DNA from: Comamonas piscis
Lineage (GTDB): Bacteria; Pseudomonadota; Gammaproteobacteria; Burkholderiales; Burkholderiaceae_C
DNA: 64,000 nucleotides
NCBI RefSeq assembly: GCF_014109725.1
Contig: NZ_CP058554.1
Coordinates: 2,976,001 to 3,040,000 of the forward strand
Reading direction: 5' to 3'
The notes beneath the pieces were generated by a model that saw only the letters and a program-made list of their open reading frames with translations, searched no databases and had not been told where the DNA came from. Below, in pieces: positions 22,843 through 31,483 of this stretch; within the stretch, counting starts at the first letter, position 1; each line of letters starts with the position of its first letter. The translations under genes and the position numbers were made by a program.

Positions 22843-23192
22843 GCACTGGCGCCAGTAACCCATTTTTCTTGCTTGCCGGCACGCTGAAGCCGGCAACCCC
22901 CAAAGTAAACGGCTCCCTGATGGAGCCGTTACTTGCGAATGGGGCATGAACCTGCACAGCCAGGTCCCGCCCACGGACTATCCCGATGGGTAGTCCAAGT
23001 AATCCTCCGCATGCACCTCGCTTCCGCAGCCAGCGTCTGGCTCTAGGAATGCGGGGTGTTTGTTTTTCTGCGTTAGATTTTGTGCGAGCTCCTGCCCAGA
23101 ATGCGAGGCGCAAACGGATAGTGCCTGGTTGCAGACGCTATGGAGGAATTTAGGCTATGGGGCTGGGCGTAATGACGGTGCTCAGGCGTTTG
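22843..23192. other. intergenic region with two hairpins after the short ORF
   Basis: GCCGGC-ACGCTGAA-GCCGGC (22876-22895) and a perfect 9-bp hairpin, AACGGCTCC/GGAGCCGTT (22909-22931), follow the short ORF. Neither has a clear T-run. The rest of the stretch to chaC holds no gene I can support. Confidence 0.45.
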
Positions 23193-23834
23193 CTATGCAG
23201 CCATGTGAAGCACAGGGGCGACGCTCTGGCTCTGTGCGGCCCGCGACACCGACAGGCGCAGCAGGCGCTCCAGCGCGCGGTCTTCAATGCCACGGCTTTT
23301 CAGCGCGGTGTAGGTGGATTCGGCATAGTCAAGGGTCGTGCCATAAATGCCGCACGATTGCGCAAAGATGCGGCGGTAGTCTTCTTCGCTCAAGGTGCCC
23401 GTGCAGCGGGGGCTGGATTTGGACAGGGTAAAGGCCAGCGCTTTGACGGTGCCATCCTCAGTCTGGCAATCGATCCACTTGGGATCATAGGAATCAGTGG
23501 CCATCTCGCGCTGCCACAGGCGGGGCATCATCTCTGCCACATGCTGGCGGGCGACACGAAATGCCATGCCCCGGCAACTGCCGCCCGAGAACATGCCAAA
23601 CACCAGGCCCGGGCATTCAGGCGTGCCACGGTTGATATGGCTCCACATCTTGAGCGCGCGGTGCCAGCCAAACACCCTCGCATGGCGGCATTCCTGAAAT
23701 TCAAACTCAGGGCGCCAGATCAAGGACCCGTAGGCAAAAACCCAGAGGTCCTCCGTTCCTCCCCACTCCTGCATGGTTTGCGCGAACATTTGTTGCGGGC
23801 AACGGCTGCGGGATGGAGCGACCAAATTCGTCAT
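23193..23834 (-). CDS. ChaC-like gamma-glutamylcyclotransferase
   Basis: A 213-residue protein with the family's FAYGSLIW motif (cyclotransferase substrate loop), GWHRALKMWS, NRGTPE-PGLVFGM and GGSCRGMAFR blocks. It cleaves glutathione to 5-oxoproline and Cys-Gly. I chose ATG 23834 over an upstream TTG (23849). It stands alone, with AT-poor intergenic DNA on both sides. Confidence 0.85.
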   Translation of the reverse strand: MTNLVAPSRSRCPQQMFAQTMQEWGGTEDLWVFAYGSLIWRPEFEFQECRHARVFGWHRALKMWSHINRGTPECPGLVFGMFSGGSCRGMAFRVARQHVAEMMPRLWQREMATDSYDPKWIDCQTEDGTVKALAFTLSKSSPRCTGTLSEEDYRRIFAQSCGIYGTTLDYAESTYTALKSRGIEDRALERLLRLSVSRAAQSQSVAPVLHMAA

Positions 23835-23849
23835 AGTGGTATCGACCAA

Positions 23850-24267
23850 TAAAACTAAGAGATAAGCAATTGTTATAGCGCTGAGCTTCTGCCAATGCTA
23901 GCGTTGCAGCGCTTCTGGCGCGTTTTTTGCGCTGAAAGCAACAGTCTGGCACTGTGGGAGGTAGCCTACATAACGCAACAGCGGGCCAGTGCGATGACAG
24001 GAAATGTGTGCTCGGTGGAGGCTTGTGTGCCGTGGCTGCCGTTGGCGACATGTCGCTTGGCCTGCTGATGGCTGGCGATGTGCTCCTGCGGCGCATTGCT
24101 TGACTAAGACGCAGGATTATTCAATGCTATGATGTTCATAGCTGATGCAGTGCTCGGCTGTGCTCGGAAATCGGTTTCCCCCGGTTTTTCGCTGCCAGCG
24201 GACCTAGCATACAGGCGGCATGCGTGGGGCAGGGCCGTCTGGTTGGCGTTCGATAAATGGTCTTCCT
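23850..24267. other. intergenic region without a supported gene
   Basis: 418 bases between divergent chaC and the dehydrogenase gene. Several short frames exist, but none has a ribosome-binding site or protein-like composition. A GGAAA-tcgg-TTTCC hairpin near 24170 is the only structure seen. Confidence 0.4.
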
Positions 24268-25275
24268 ATGAATATTGTGATCTTGGACGATTATCAGGAT
24301 GCGGTGCGCAAGCTACCGTGCGCATCGGTACTCGACGCCTATTCAGCCAAGGTCTACACCAACACGGTCAAAGGCCTCGGCCAGTTGTCGGTACGCCTCA
24401 AGGATGCGGACATCATCGTACTGATCCGCGAGCGCACCCACATCAGCCGTCTGCTGCTCGACAAGCTCCCCCGCCTCAAACTCATTGCCCAGACCGGGCG
24501 CATCGGTTCCCATGTAGATTTGACAGCCTGCACCGAGCGCGGCGTAGCGGTGGCCGAGGGCGTTGGGTCACCGGTAGCACCTGCGGAGCTGACCTGGGCG
24601 CTGATCATGGCCGCAGCTCGCCGCCTGCCGCAGTACATTGCCAACCTCAAGCATGGCGCCTGGCAGCAGTCGGGCTTCAAGGCCGCCAATATGCCGCCCA
24701 ATTTTGGCCTGGGTACGGTGCTGCGCGGCCGCACGCTGGGAATCTGGGGCTACGGCCGCATTGGCCAACTGATAGCTGGCTATGGCAAGGCCTTTGGCAT
24801 GGAGGTGCTGGTCTGGGGCAGCGACACTTCCCGCGCTAAAGCGTTGTCGGACGGCCACAAGGTCGCGTCCAGCAAGCAGTACTTTTTTGCCAACAGCGAT
24901 GTACTGTCCTTGCATTTGCGCCTGAGTGAGCAGACCAAGGGCTGCGTCAGCTTTGAAGACCTGTCGCTGATGAAACCCTCTGCCACCTTTGTCAACACCT
25001 CCCGGGCCGAGCTGCTGCAGGCCGATGCGCTGATTGCGGCCCTGAACCGGGGTCGCCCGGGTATTGCCGCCATTGATGTGTTCGAGAGCGAACCCATCTT
25101 GCAAGGCCATGCCTTGCTGCGGCTGGAGAATTGCATTTGCACCCCCCATATCGGCTATGTTGAACAAGATAGCTATGAACGCTATTTTGGTGTGGCGTTC
25201 GAGAATGTGACAAATTTCATCAAGGGCAGACCGTCGAACATCGTCAACCCCGGAGCCCTGCAGGTCCGCCGCTAA
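24268..25275 (+). CDS. D-2-hydroxyacid dehydrogenase family protein
   Basis: A 335-residue NAD(P)-dependent dehydrogenase. The substrate domain comes first and last. The coenzyme domain has a GIWGYGRIGQ dinucleotide motif (about 154-163). Catalytic residues are visible as Arg in NTSRAELL, an acidic residue in AAIDVFESEP and His in CTPHIGY. The substrate cannot be read; glyoxylate-, hydroxypyruvate- or phosphoglycerate-type acids are possible. ATG 24268 gives the usual MNIVILDDYQ start. It is not in an obvious operon. Confidence 0.85.
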   Translation: MNIVILDDYQDAVRKLPCASVLDAYSAKVYTNTVKGLGQLSVRLKDADIIVLIRERTHISRLLLDKLPRLKLIAQTGRIGSHVDLTACTERGVAVAEGVGSPVAPAELTWALIMAAARRLPQYIANLKHGAWQQSGFKAANMPPNFGLGTVLRGRTLGIWGYGRIGQLIAGYGKAFGMEVLVWGSDTSRAKALSDGHKVASSKQYFFANSDVLSLHLRLSEQTKGCVSFEDLSLMKPSATFVNTSRAELLQADALIAALNRGRPGIAAIDVFESEPILQGHALLRLENCICTPHIGYVEQDSYERYFGVAFENVTNFIKGRPSNIVNPGALQVRR

Positions 25276-25340
25276 AGCGTTGGCAGAAGGCAGGATTCAG
25301 CAGCGCCACTTTCTATCGCCCCCCCCGTGGGTCCAAGTAC

Positions 25341-25361
25341 AAAAAAGGGCCCGTCACGGGC
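25341..25361 (-). terminator. intrinsic terminator of the Bug-receptor gene
   Basis: GCCCG-TCA-CGGGC (25349-25361) is followed on the minus strand by CC and a run of six T (complement of 25341-25346). It lies about 25 bases beyond the stop of the receptor gene and faces the end of the convergent dehydrogenase gene. Confidence 0.75.
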
Positions 25362-25386
25362 ACTTGGTGTTGCCGCAGCGCGGCCG

Positions 25387-26379
25387 TCACTCCAGCTGCA
25401 GCTTCTTCTTCGCAATCAGGGCGTTGTACATCTTGCGATCGCTGTTGATGCGCTGCTGCAGCGCAGCGGGAGATGCATCGTCCAAGGTCCAGGCCTGGCG
25501 CAGCAGTTGCTCGCGGATATCGGAGGTGTTCAAGATTTTCAGCAGGGCATCGCTCAGCTTGCTTCGCACCGCTGCAGACATGCCTGCCGGCGCCATCAGC
25601 GCATTCCAGACCTCGATGTTGACATCCTGCGCGCCAATCTCACGCATCGATGGCGTCTGCGGCATCAGCTGCGTGCGCTGGGCCGAGGTAACAGCCAAGG
25701 CTGCCAGCTTGCCACTTTGCACCAAAGGCAGGACCGATGAGATGGGCAGCAGCGCGCAATCGAGCTGGCCGCCCAGCAGCGCGGACACAACGCCTGGCGC
25801 GCCGGTGAAGGGGATGTGTACGGCGTCAAAATGCAGCGCGTCCTTCAGCAACTCCATGCCCAGATGACCGCCGGAGCCCAGGCCGGTAGAGCCATAGCTG
25901 GCGGCATTGCCTTTTTGGCGCAAGCTGGCCAGTGCCTTGTCGGTTTGCGCGCCTGCGCTGGCCGGTACCACCCATGCCAGGGGCGATACCCCCACCAGGG
26001 CCAGCGGTGCAAAGTCCTTGACCGGGTCGTAGGGCAGCTTGGCATACAGCGCTTGCGACGAGGTCAGCGGGCCATTGCCCACAATGCCAAAGCTGTGGTC
26101 ATCGGTGGCGCGGGCCACCAGATCAGCGCCAATATTGCCGCTGGCACCAGGGCGGTTGTCGACCACCACCGGCTGGCCCAGGATCTGCGCCAGCGGTTGG
26201 GCAATCATGCGCGCTTGCATGTCGGGCGACGAGCCCGCCGGGTAGCCGACGATAAAGCGCAGCGGTTTGCTGGGCCAGTGTGCTTCTGCAGCATGGGCGC
26301 TGCTCCAACTGGCGGGCAGAATGGCTGCAGCGGTAAAACCAGTCAGGGCATACAGCAGGTGGCGACGGTCGATGGTCAT
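25387..26379 (-). CDS. Bug-family tripartite tricarboxylate receptor
   Basis: A 330-residue periplasmic solute-binding protein. It has a Tat-like start (DRRHLLYALTG), a signal peptide to about residue 30, then WPSKPLRFIVGYPAGSSPDMQARMIA, VVVDNRPGASGNIGAD and a conserved late segment. Such receptors serve TctAB-type carriers for small carboxylates. Betaproteobacteria carry dozens of orphan copies, and no TctA or TctB gene is near. The ligand is not predictable. A terminator follows it. Confidence 0.88.
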   Translation of the reverse strand: MTIDRRHLLYALTGFTAAAILPASWSSAHAAEAHWPSKPLRFIVGYPAGSSPDMQARMIAQPLAQILGQPVVVDNRPGASGNIGADLVARATDDHSFGIVGNGPLTSSQALYAKLPYDPVKDFAPLALVGVSPLAWVVPASAGAQTDKALASLRQKGNAASYGSTGLGSGGHLGMELLKDALHFDAVHIPFTGAPGVVSALLGGQLDCALLPISSVLPLVQSGKLAALAVTSAQRTQLMPQTPSMREIGAQDVNIEVWNALMAPAGMSAAVRSKLSDALLKILNTSDIREQLLRQAWTLDDASPAALQQRINSDRKMYNALIAKKKLQLE

Positions 26380-26598
26380 GGAAAAACAGGGCAGGGTGGT
26401 AATTGGCGGCCATCCTAACCCAGACCGCAGTCCCTAGGCGGCTGGCCCTGTCTGCCACGCTGCTGTCGGGGAGCGCTAATCCAGCGCCGCTTACCCTTGC
26501 GCACAAGGCTGCGGCGTGGCCTGGCGCATAGCCAGTATGATTTATGCTTCGTCACCGGCCAGCGCACAGTTTGCTTGCGTGGGCAAAATTTCTGATCC

Positions 26599-27216
26599 AT
26601 GAGCCGATTACGCACCCGCAGTTCCGATCCCACCCGTTCTACGCCGCCTGTCACCGGCGTTCAGCCGCCTGCAGCGCGCGCTGGGCGCCTGGCGCCCATG
26701 CCCGCCAGCATGGGGCCCGAAGCCAGCCGGCGCACCACCTGGACGCTGGTCGCCATCTGGATCGGTGTGATGTTTGCCATCTACCTGGTGACCGAGGTCT
26801 ACCGCAAGCCGGCCGAAGGCAAGGTCATGGCCCATGGCGTGTTGGAGATTCCGCGCGACCGCGACGGCCATTTCCGGGTAGGGGGATCCGTCAACGGTGT
26901 GCCGGTGCAATTCATGGTGGACACGGGCGCCAGTTTGATTAGCATCACTGATGCCGTGGCTGAGCGTGCCAATCTGGGCGAGGGCGTGCCCATCAGCTTT
27001 CAAACTGCCAATGGCGTGCGCCAGGGCAGCATGAGCCGGGCCGAGCGCATTGAGGTCGGGCCCTTGGCTGTCAATGATTTGCGGGTGGGCACCGGCTACA
27101 CCGGAGAGAGTGCGCGCGATGCGTTGCTGGGCCAGAACTTTTTGCGCTATTTTGATGTGAGCATCTCGGGCAACAGCATGGTGCTCAAGGCCCGCGACGG
27201 CGAGGCCTCGCGCTAA
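26599..27216 (+). CDS. membrane-anchored retropepsin-like aspartic protease
   Basis: A 205-residue protein with one membrane segment (about residues 48-70) and a C-terminal clan-AA retropepsin-like domain. The catalytic motif is FMVDTGAS (about residue 112), followed by a later ALLGQNFL block, the two conserved elements of the TIGR02281 group. One domain per chain implies a dimer. It is likely periplasmic, anchored in the inner membrane; the target is unknown. Confidence 0.8.
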   Translation: MSRLRTRSSDPTRSTPPVTGVQPPAARAGRLAPMPASMGPEASRRTTWTLVAIWIGVMFAIYLVTEVYRKPAEGKVMAHGVLEIPRDRDGHFRVGGSVNGVPVQFMVDTGASLISITDAVAERANLGEGVPISFQTANGVRQGSMSRAERIEVGPLAVNDLRVGTGYTGESARDALLGQNFLRYFDVSISGNSMVLKARDGEASR

Positions 27217-27229
27217 ATCCAGGGGCGCC

Positions 27230-27661
27230 TCAGCCCATGTCCGGCTTGCAGTCAAACGCGGTCTGCAGGCCATTGTTGCCGTCGGGCAGGCGTACGGCGG
27301 GCGGTGATTCGCTGGCCTCGTACACGCCCACACAATGCTGAGCAGCCAGCGCGCGTGCCAAGGCCAGCGCGGCCTTGGCCTGGGGCAGTTGCACGGCGAC
27401 AAATACAATATTGCGGCCAATGCTGTAATCGGCCAGCAGGCTTTTGTCTTCGGGTGGGAGTTCTTCGCGGTAAGGGCCGCTTTGGGGTGGAAAGCGCTGC
27501 ATCATGTCCAGGCACCAGGCCTTGAGCGACAAGGTGGCGACGGCCGGGTCCTCATAGTCATGGTGCTCCGGCCATTCGGTCTGCGCCTGGAACCAGAGAC
27601 CAAATGCCGCGGCCTCCTTAGGGGCAGCAGCGGGCGCAAAAACCAGCAGATGGTAGCTCAT
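27230..27661 (-). CDS. hypothetical protein, 143 aa
   Basis: The protein starts MSYHLLVFAPAAAP and has a mixed alpha/beta pattern: an early strand, a Trp- and acid-rich middle (WPEHHDYEDP), then FVAVQLPQAK and a helical stretch, and a C-terminal strand. It has no signal peptide. I do not recognise the family; ferredoxin-like or immunity-type folds would fit the pattern. I chose ATG 27661; a longer frame starts at 27697. It is convergent with the protease gene. Confidence 0.6.
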   Translation of the reverse strand: MSYHLLVFAPAAAPKEAAAFGLWFQAQTEWPEHHDYEDPAVATLSLKAWCLDMMQRFPPQSGPYREELPPEDKSLLADYSIGRNIVFVAVQLPQAKAALALARALAAQHCVGVYEASESPPAVRLPDGNNGLQTAFDCKPDMG

Positions 27662-27811
27662 GGCGGTGCCTCCAGGCGGTGATGCTCTGGACGCCATTTA
27701 ACCAAAGTAGCGGTTCGCTGTATGTGAGATTTGTCTTACGCCCAGGCACTGGCTGGCAGGCTGCGGCGTGCGGCATGCCCAGCGCGTGGTGGGCATGCCA
27801 TGGGGCAGGGC

Positions 27812-28444
27812 TTACTTGGTGCCGAAGATGCGGTCGCCCGCATCACCCAAGCCCGGCAGGATGTAGCCGTGGTCGTTGAGCTGGCGGTCCACGGCGGCCG
27901 TGTAGATGTCCACATCGGGGTGGGCGGCTTGCATGGTCTTGATGCCTTCAGGGGCGGCCAGCAGGCACATGAACTTGATGGACTTGGGCTGGCATTTGTC
28001 CTTGAGCTGCTGCACAGCGGCAGCGGCCGAGTTGCCGGTGGCCAGCATCGGGTCCACAACGATCACATCGCGTTCACCCATGTTGTCGGGCATCTTGAAG
28101 TAGTACTCAACCGGTTGCAGCGTTTCCGGATCACGGTACAGGCCGATGTGGCCGATGCGGGCGCCGGGCACCACATTCAGCATGCCGTCGAGAAAGCCAT
28201 TGCCTGCGCGCAGGATGGAGACCAGCGCCAGTTTCTTGCCATCGATGACCTTGCCGACCATCTTTTCCATCGGGGTTTCGATCTCGAGATCTTGCAGCGG
28301 AAAATCGCGCGTGATCTCGTAGGCCATCAGGGTGGACAGCTCGCCGAGCATGCGGCGGAAGCTGTTGGTGGATGCTTCCTTGCGGCGCATCAGGGTGAGT
28401 TTGTGCTGGACCAGCGGGTGGTCGATAAGGTGAACGGTGCTCAT
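27812..28444 (-). CDS. upp: uracil phosphoribosyltransferase
   Basis: A 210-residue enzyme that makes UMP from uracil and PRPP. DHPLVQHKLTLMR at the N-terminus, SILRAGNGFLDGML, the PRPP loop VVDPMLATGNSAAA, and the C-terminal GDAGDRIFGTK uracil-binding segment are all present. I chose ATG 28444, giving the usual MSTVHLIDHP start. It stands alone on the minus strand. Confidence 0.95.
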   Translation of the reverse strand: MSTVHLIDHPLVQHKLTLMRRKEASTNSFRRMLGELSTLMAYEITRDFPLQDLEIETPMEKMVGKVIDGKKLALVSILRAGNGFLDGMLNVVPGARIGHIGLYRDPETLQPVEYYFKMPDNMGERDVIVVDPMLATGNSAAAAVQQLKDKCQPKSIKFMCLLAAPEGIKTMQAAHPDVDIYTAAVDRQLNDHGYILPGLGDAGDRIFGTK

Positions 28445-28556
28445 GGTAGTTGCCAATGTCATTTTTGGCCGCAATGGTAGCAGCGCAGCCCTGAGGACGT
28501 GCGCTGCCGGTGAATATATTTACCGAATGGTAGGCTTTTGTTTTGGCCTGGTCTTC

Positions 28557-29540
28557 TCAAACGGCGTCCAGCAACTGCGCATAGCGGCCCAGGTCCACAT
28601 TGCCGCCGCTGATCAGCACGCCCACGCGAGCGCCCTGCAAGTCCACACCGCCAAAGCGCGCGCCGGCCAGACTGAGCGCGCCGGTGGGTTCGACCACCAT
28701 CTTCATGCGCTCGGCATAAAAGCGCATGCAGTCCGCCAGCTGCGGGTCGCTGGCGGTGACGATGTCGGTCACATCGCGGCGGATGATGGCGTAGGTAATG
28801 TCGCCCAGCGCCTGCGTTTGCGCGCCATCGGCAATGGTTTTCGGCGTGGCGATCTTGACGATCTCGCCCTTGCGCAAGGATTGCTGAGCGTCATTGCCCG
28901 CTTCGGGCTCCACGCCATACACCTTGCAGCCGGGCGCCATGGCCTTGGCTGCCAGCAAGCAGCCCGACAGCAGGCCGCCGCCGCCCAGACAGACAAACAG
29001 GTAGTCGAGCTGGGGCACGTCCTGCAGCAGCTCCATGGCACTGGTGCCCTGGCCGGCAATCACATCGGCATGGTTGTAGGGCGGAATCAAGGTCATGCCC
29101 CGTTCCTGGGCAATGCGCTGGCTGATGGCCTCGCGGTCTTCGGTGAAGCGGTCGTAGGTGATGACCTCGGCGCCATAGCCGCGCGTCGCATCGAGCTTGG
29201 CGGCCGGGGCGTCCTCGGGCATCACGATGGCGGCCGGCATGCCCAGGATGCGGGCCGACAGCGCAATCGCCTGCGCATGGTTGCCAGAGGAGAAGGCCAG
29301 TGCGCCGCGCTGCGCCTGCGCTGGCGAGAACCGGGCCAGCGCGTTGTAGCCCCCCCGGAACTTGAACGCGCCCATGCGCTGGTAGTTCTCGCATTTGAAG
29401 AAGAACTCTGCCCCCGTCAATTTGTCGAGCGTGGACGAGCGCATCACCGGCGTGCGGTGGGCAACGCCTTGCAGTCGCTGCGCGGCCGCTTGCACATCGT
29501 CAAAAGTGGGGAGGGGGGTGGCGTGGACGGAAGCGTTCAT
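28557..29540 (-). CDS. threonine/serine dehydratase-like PLP enzyme
   Basis: A 327-residue fold-type II PLP enzyme. The PLP Lys lies in GAFKFRGGYNAL, the substrate loop is SSGNHAQ, and the phosphate-binding loop is LGGGGLLSG. There is no C-terminal regulatory ACT domain, so it is a short catabolic or threo-3-hydroxyaspartate-type ammonia-lyase rather than biosynthetic IlvA. The exact substrate is uncertain. It starts at ATG 29540. Confidence 0.85.
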   Translation of the reverse strand: MNASVHATPLPTFDDVQAAAQRLQGVAHRTPVMRSSTLDKLTGAEFFFKCENYQRMGAFKFRGGYNALARFSPAQAQRGALAFSSGNHAQAIALSARILGMPAAIVMPEDAPAAKLDATRGYGAEVITYDRFTEDREAISQRIAQERGMTLIPPYNHADVIAGQGTSAMELLQDVPQLDYLFVCLGGGGLLSGCLLAAKAMAPGCKVYGVEPEAGNDAQQSLRKGEIVKIATPKTIADGAQTQALGDITYAIIRRDVTDIVTASDPQLADCMRFYAERMKMVVEPTGALSLAGARFGGVDLQGARVGVLISGGNVDLGRYAQLLDAV

Positions 29541-29788
29541 GGTCGGTCAGATGGCAGAGGCGTCGAGGGGATTCATGGTAGTGGCATTTTGGCGATTTGG
29601 TGTCGCTCTGGTGGTCCGTCTTGCAGATGGCGCTGGGCATTGGCTTGCCCAAGACCAGCGCATGCTGGCGGACAAGCTTGTCCGCAAAGCCAATACAGCG
29701 CTGGCGGCCAGACGTTGCCAGCCTTGGTCTGTAGGCCTTTACGTATAATCGGCCGCTTGTATGGGCTTATGTAGCTAAAGGTTGGGGT

Positions 29789-30553
29789 ATGTGGAACAAA
29801 AAATTTGCGCTGGCCATCGGTGCCGCAGCGGTCTCGGTGTTGGCAGCAGGCGCTGCACAAGCGCAAGGCCGCGATCTGGTCGTGGCCTCCAGCGCCACCT
29901 ACGCCCCTTTTGCCTTTGAGAACAAAGACAAGCAGATCGTGGGTTTTGACATCGACATCGTCAATGCCATCGCCAAGCAGCAAGGCATGAAGCTGCGCAT
30001 CGTCAATACGCCATTCAGCAGCATCTTTGCATCGCTCAACAATGGCGATGTGGACTTTGTGATCTCGGGCGTCACCATCAACGACAAGCGCAAGCAGAGC
30101 TTTGATTTCTCCGAGCCTTACTTTGATGCCCGCCAGCTGATCGCCGTGCCCAAGGACAGCACGGTCGCATCGCTCAAGGACCTCAAGGACAAGAAAGTGT
30201 CGGTGGTTAGCGGCTCGACCGGTGACGATGTGATGAGCCGCGAAGTGGGCAAGACCAGCGGCAATATCCGCCGCTTTGAGAGCACGCCGCTGATCATCTC
30301 CGAGCTGGCCGCCGGCGGCGTGGATGCAGCGATTGGCGACAATGGCGTGATCGCCTACCGCGTCACGCAGTACCCAACGCTCAAGACGGTAGATGACGCC
30401 AGCTTCCCCAAAGAGCATTTCGGCATCGTCGTGCGCAAGGGTGACAAGGCCCTGCAAGACAAGATTAACGCCGGCCTCGCCGCTATCCGCGCCGATGGCA
30501 GCTACAACGTGATCTACAAAAAGTGGTTCAACCAGGACTACAAGCCCCAATAA
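29789..30553 (+). CDS. amino-acid ABC transporter periplasmic-binding protein
   Basis: A 254-residue family-3 binding protein with a signal peptide ending AQAQ near residue 26, then YAPFAFENKDKQIVGFDIDI, SFDFSEPYFDARQ and the family's VSGSTGDD and GDNGV blocks. It captures polar or basic amino acids. TATAAT occurs at 29744-29749, about 40 bases before the start. The permease follows after a small hairpin at 30578. Confidence 0.88.
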   Translation: MWNKKFALAIGAAAVSVLAAGAAQAQGRDLVVASSATYAPFAFENKDKQIVGFDIDIVNAIAKQQGMKLRIVNTPFSSIFASLNNGDVDFVISGVTINDKRKQSFDFSEPYFDARQLIAVPKDSTVASLKDLKDKKVSVVSGSTGDDVMSREVGKTSGNIRRFESTPLIISELAAGGVDAAIGDNGVIAYRVTQYPTLKTVDDASFPKEHFGIVVRKGDKALQDKINAGLAAIRADGSYNVIYKKWFNQDYKPQ

Positions 30554-30577
30554 GGCAGCTGCGACTTCCGCTGCAAT

Positions 30578-30600
30578 GACGGCCCTGTGGCCGTCTTTTT
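30578..30600 (+). terminator. intrinsic terminator/attenuator between receptor and permease genes
   Basis: GACGGCC-CTGT-GGCCGTC followed by five T. Such intercistronic hairpins usually keep the receptor message more abundant than the permease message. Confidence 0.8.
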
Positions 30601-30618
30601 GTTTGAAAGAATTGAGTG

Positions 30619-31395
30619 ATGGACAACAACACCCCTGTGGAGTGGTTCGGCTGGTTCCGGCCCGACATCCTGGTGGAATACAAACAAATGTTCTGGCAGG
30701 GTGCGATGATCACCGTCGGCATGACGGTGGCCTGCATCATCATGGGCTGCGCCTTGGGCCTGATGCTGGCTTTGGCGCGCCTGGCCGATACGCGCCACCA
30801 GCCCTGGAAGGCCGTGTGCAAATACCTGCTGCGCTGGCCCTCGACCGCCTATGTCAGCTTTTTCCGGGGCACGCCGCTGTTTGTGCAGATCTTGCTGATG
30901 CACTTTGCGGTGATGCCCTTGTTTGTGCACCCGGTCAACGGGTTGTTCATCAGCGGTGACCTGGCGCGTACGCTCAAGCAGGACCATGGCGCGCTGATGT
31001 CCGGCGTGGTGGCCCTCACGCTCAACTCGGCCGCCTACATCTCCGAAGTGTTCCGCGCCGGCATCCAGTCCATCGCCATTGGCCAGAAGCAGGCGGGCAT
31101 GTCGCTGGGCATGACGCATGGTCAGATGATGCGCTATGTGGTGATTCCGCAGGCCTTCCGCCGCATGCTGCCCCCCCTGGGCAACAACATGATCTCGCTG
31201 CTGAAGGACACCTCGCTGGTGTCCGCCATTGGCTTGGCTGAGATGGCCTATGCAGCGCGCACCGTGGCCGGCGCTTATGGCCGCTACTGGGAGCCGTATT
31301 TGGCAGTGGCACTGGCCTATTGGCTGATGACCTTTATGCTGACCTTGGGACTGCGAGCGCTGGAGAACCATTTGGCACGCGCCGACCGCAGCTGA
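30619..31395 (+). CDS. amino-acid ABC transporter permease
   Basis: A 258-residue inner-membrane protein with about five membrane segments. The HisM/GlnP-type signature is YVSFFRGTPLFVQ, and the EAA-like loop is AGIQSIAIGQKQAGMSLGM. It pairs with the binding protein upstream. No ATPase gene follows; the next gene is convergent and unrelated. I chose ATG 30619; GTG 30616 also opens the frame. Confidence 0.88.
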   Translation: MDNNTPVEWFGWFRPDILVEYKQMFWQGAMITVGMTVACIIMGCALGLMLALARLADTRHQPWKAVCKYLLRWPSTAYVSFFRGTPLFVQILLMHFAVMPLFVHPVNGLFISGDLARTLKQDHGALMSGVVALTLNSAAYISEVFRAGIQSIAIGQKQAGMSLGMTHGQMMRYVVIPQAFRRMLPPLGNNMISLLKDTSLVSAIGLAEMAYAARTVAGAYGRYWEPYLAVALAYWLMTFMLTLGLRALENHLARADRS

Positions 31396-31426
31396 GCTCG
31401 CAAGATCGAGGTCGCACCGTCCACGA

Positions 31427-31455
31427 AAAAGCCGGCATTTGAACTGCCGGCTTTT
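31427..31455. terminator. bidirectional terminator between permease and DUF853 genes
   Basis: AAAAGCCGGCA (31427-31437) and TGCCGGCTTTT (31445-31455) form a perfect 11-bp stem with a 7-nt loop, and A/T runs lie on both sides. It serves both convergent genes. Confidence 0.9.
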
Positions 31456-31483
31456 CCTTTGTCTGGTGCAGCTAGCGAGCCGC

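Noticed and set aside
22738..22974. A 78-residue minus-strand ORF over the short-ORF locus
   Set aside because: It lacks a ribosome-binding site and spans both hairpins. The plus-strand 19-codon ORF has a better translation signal.
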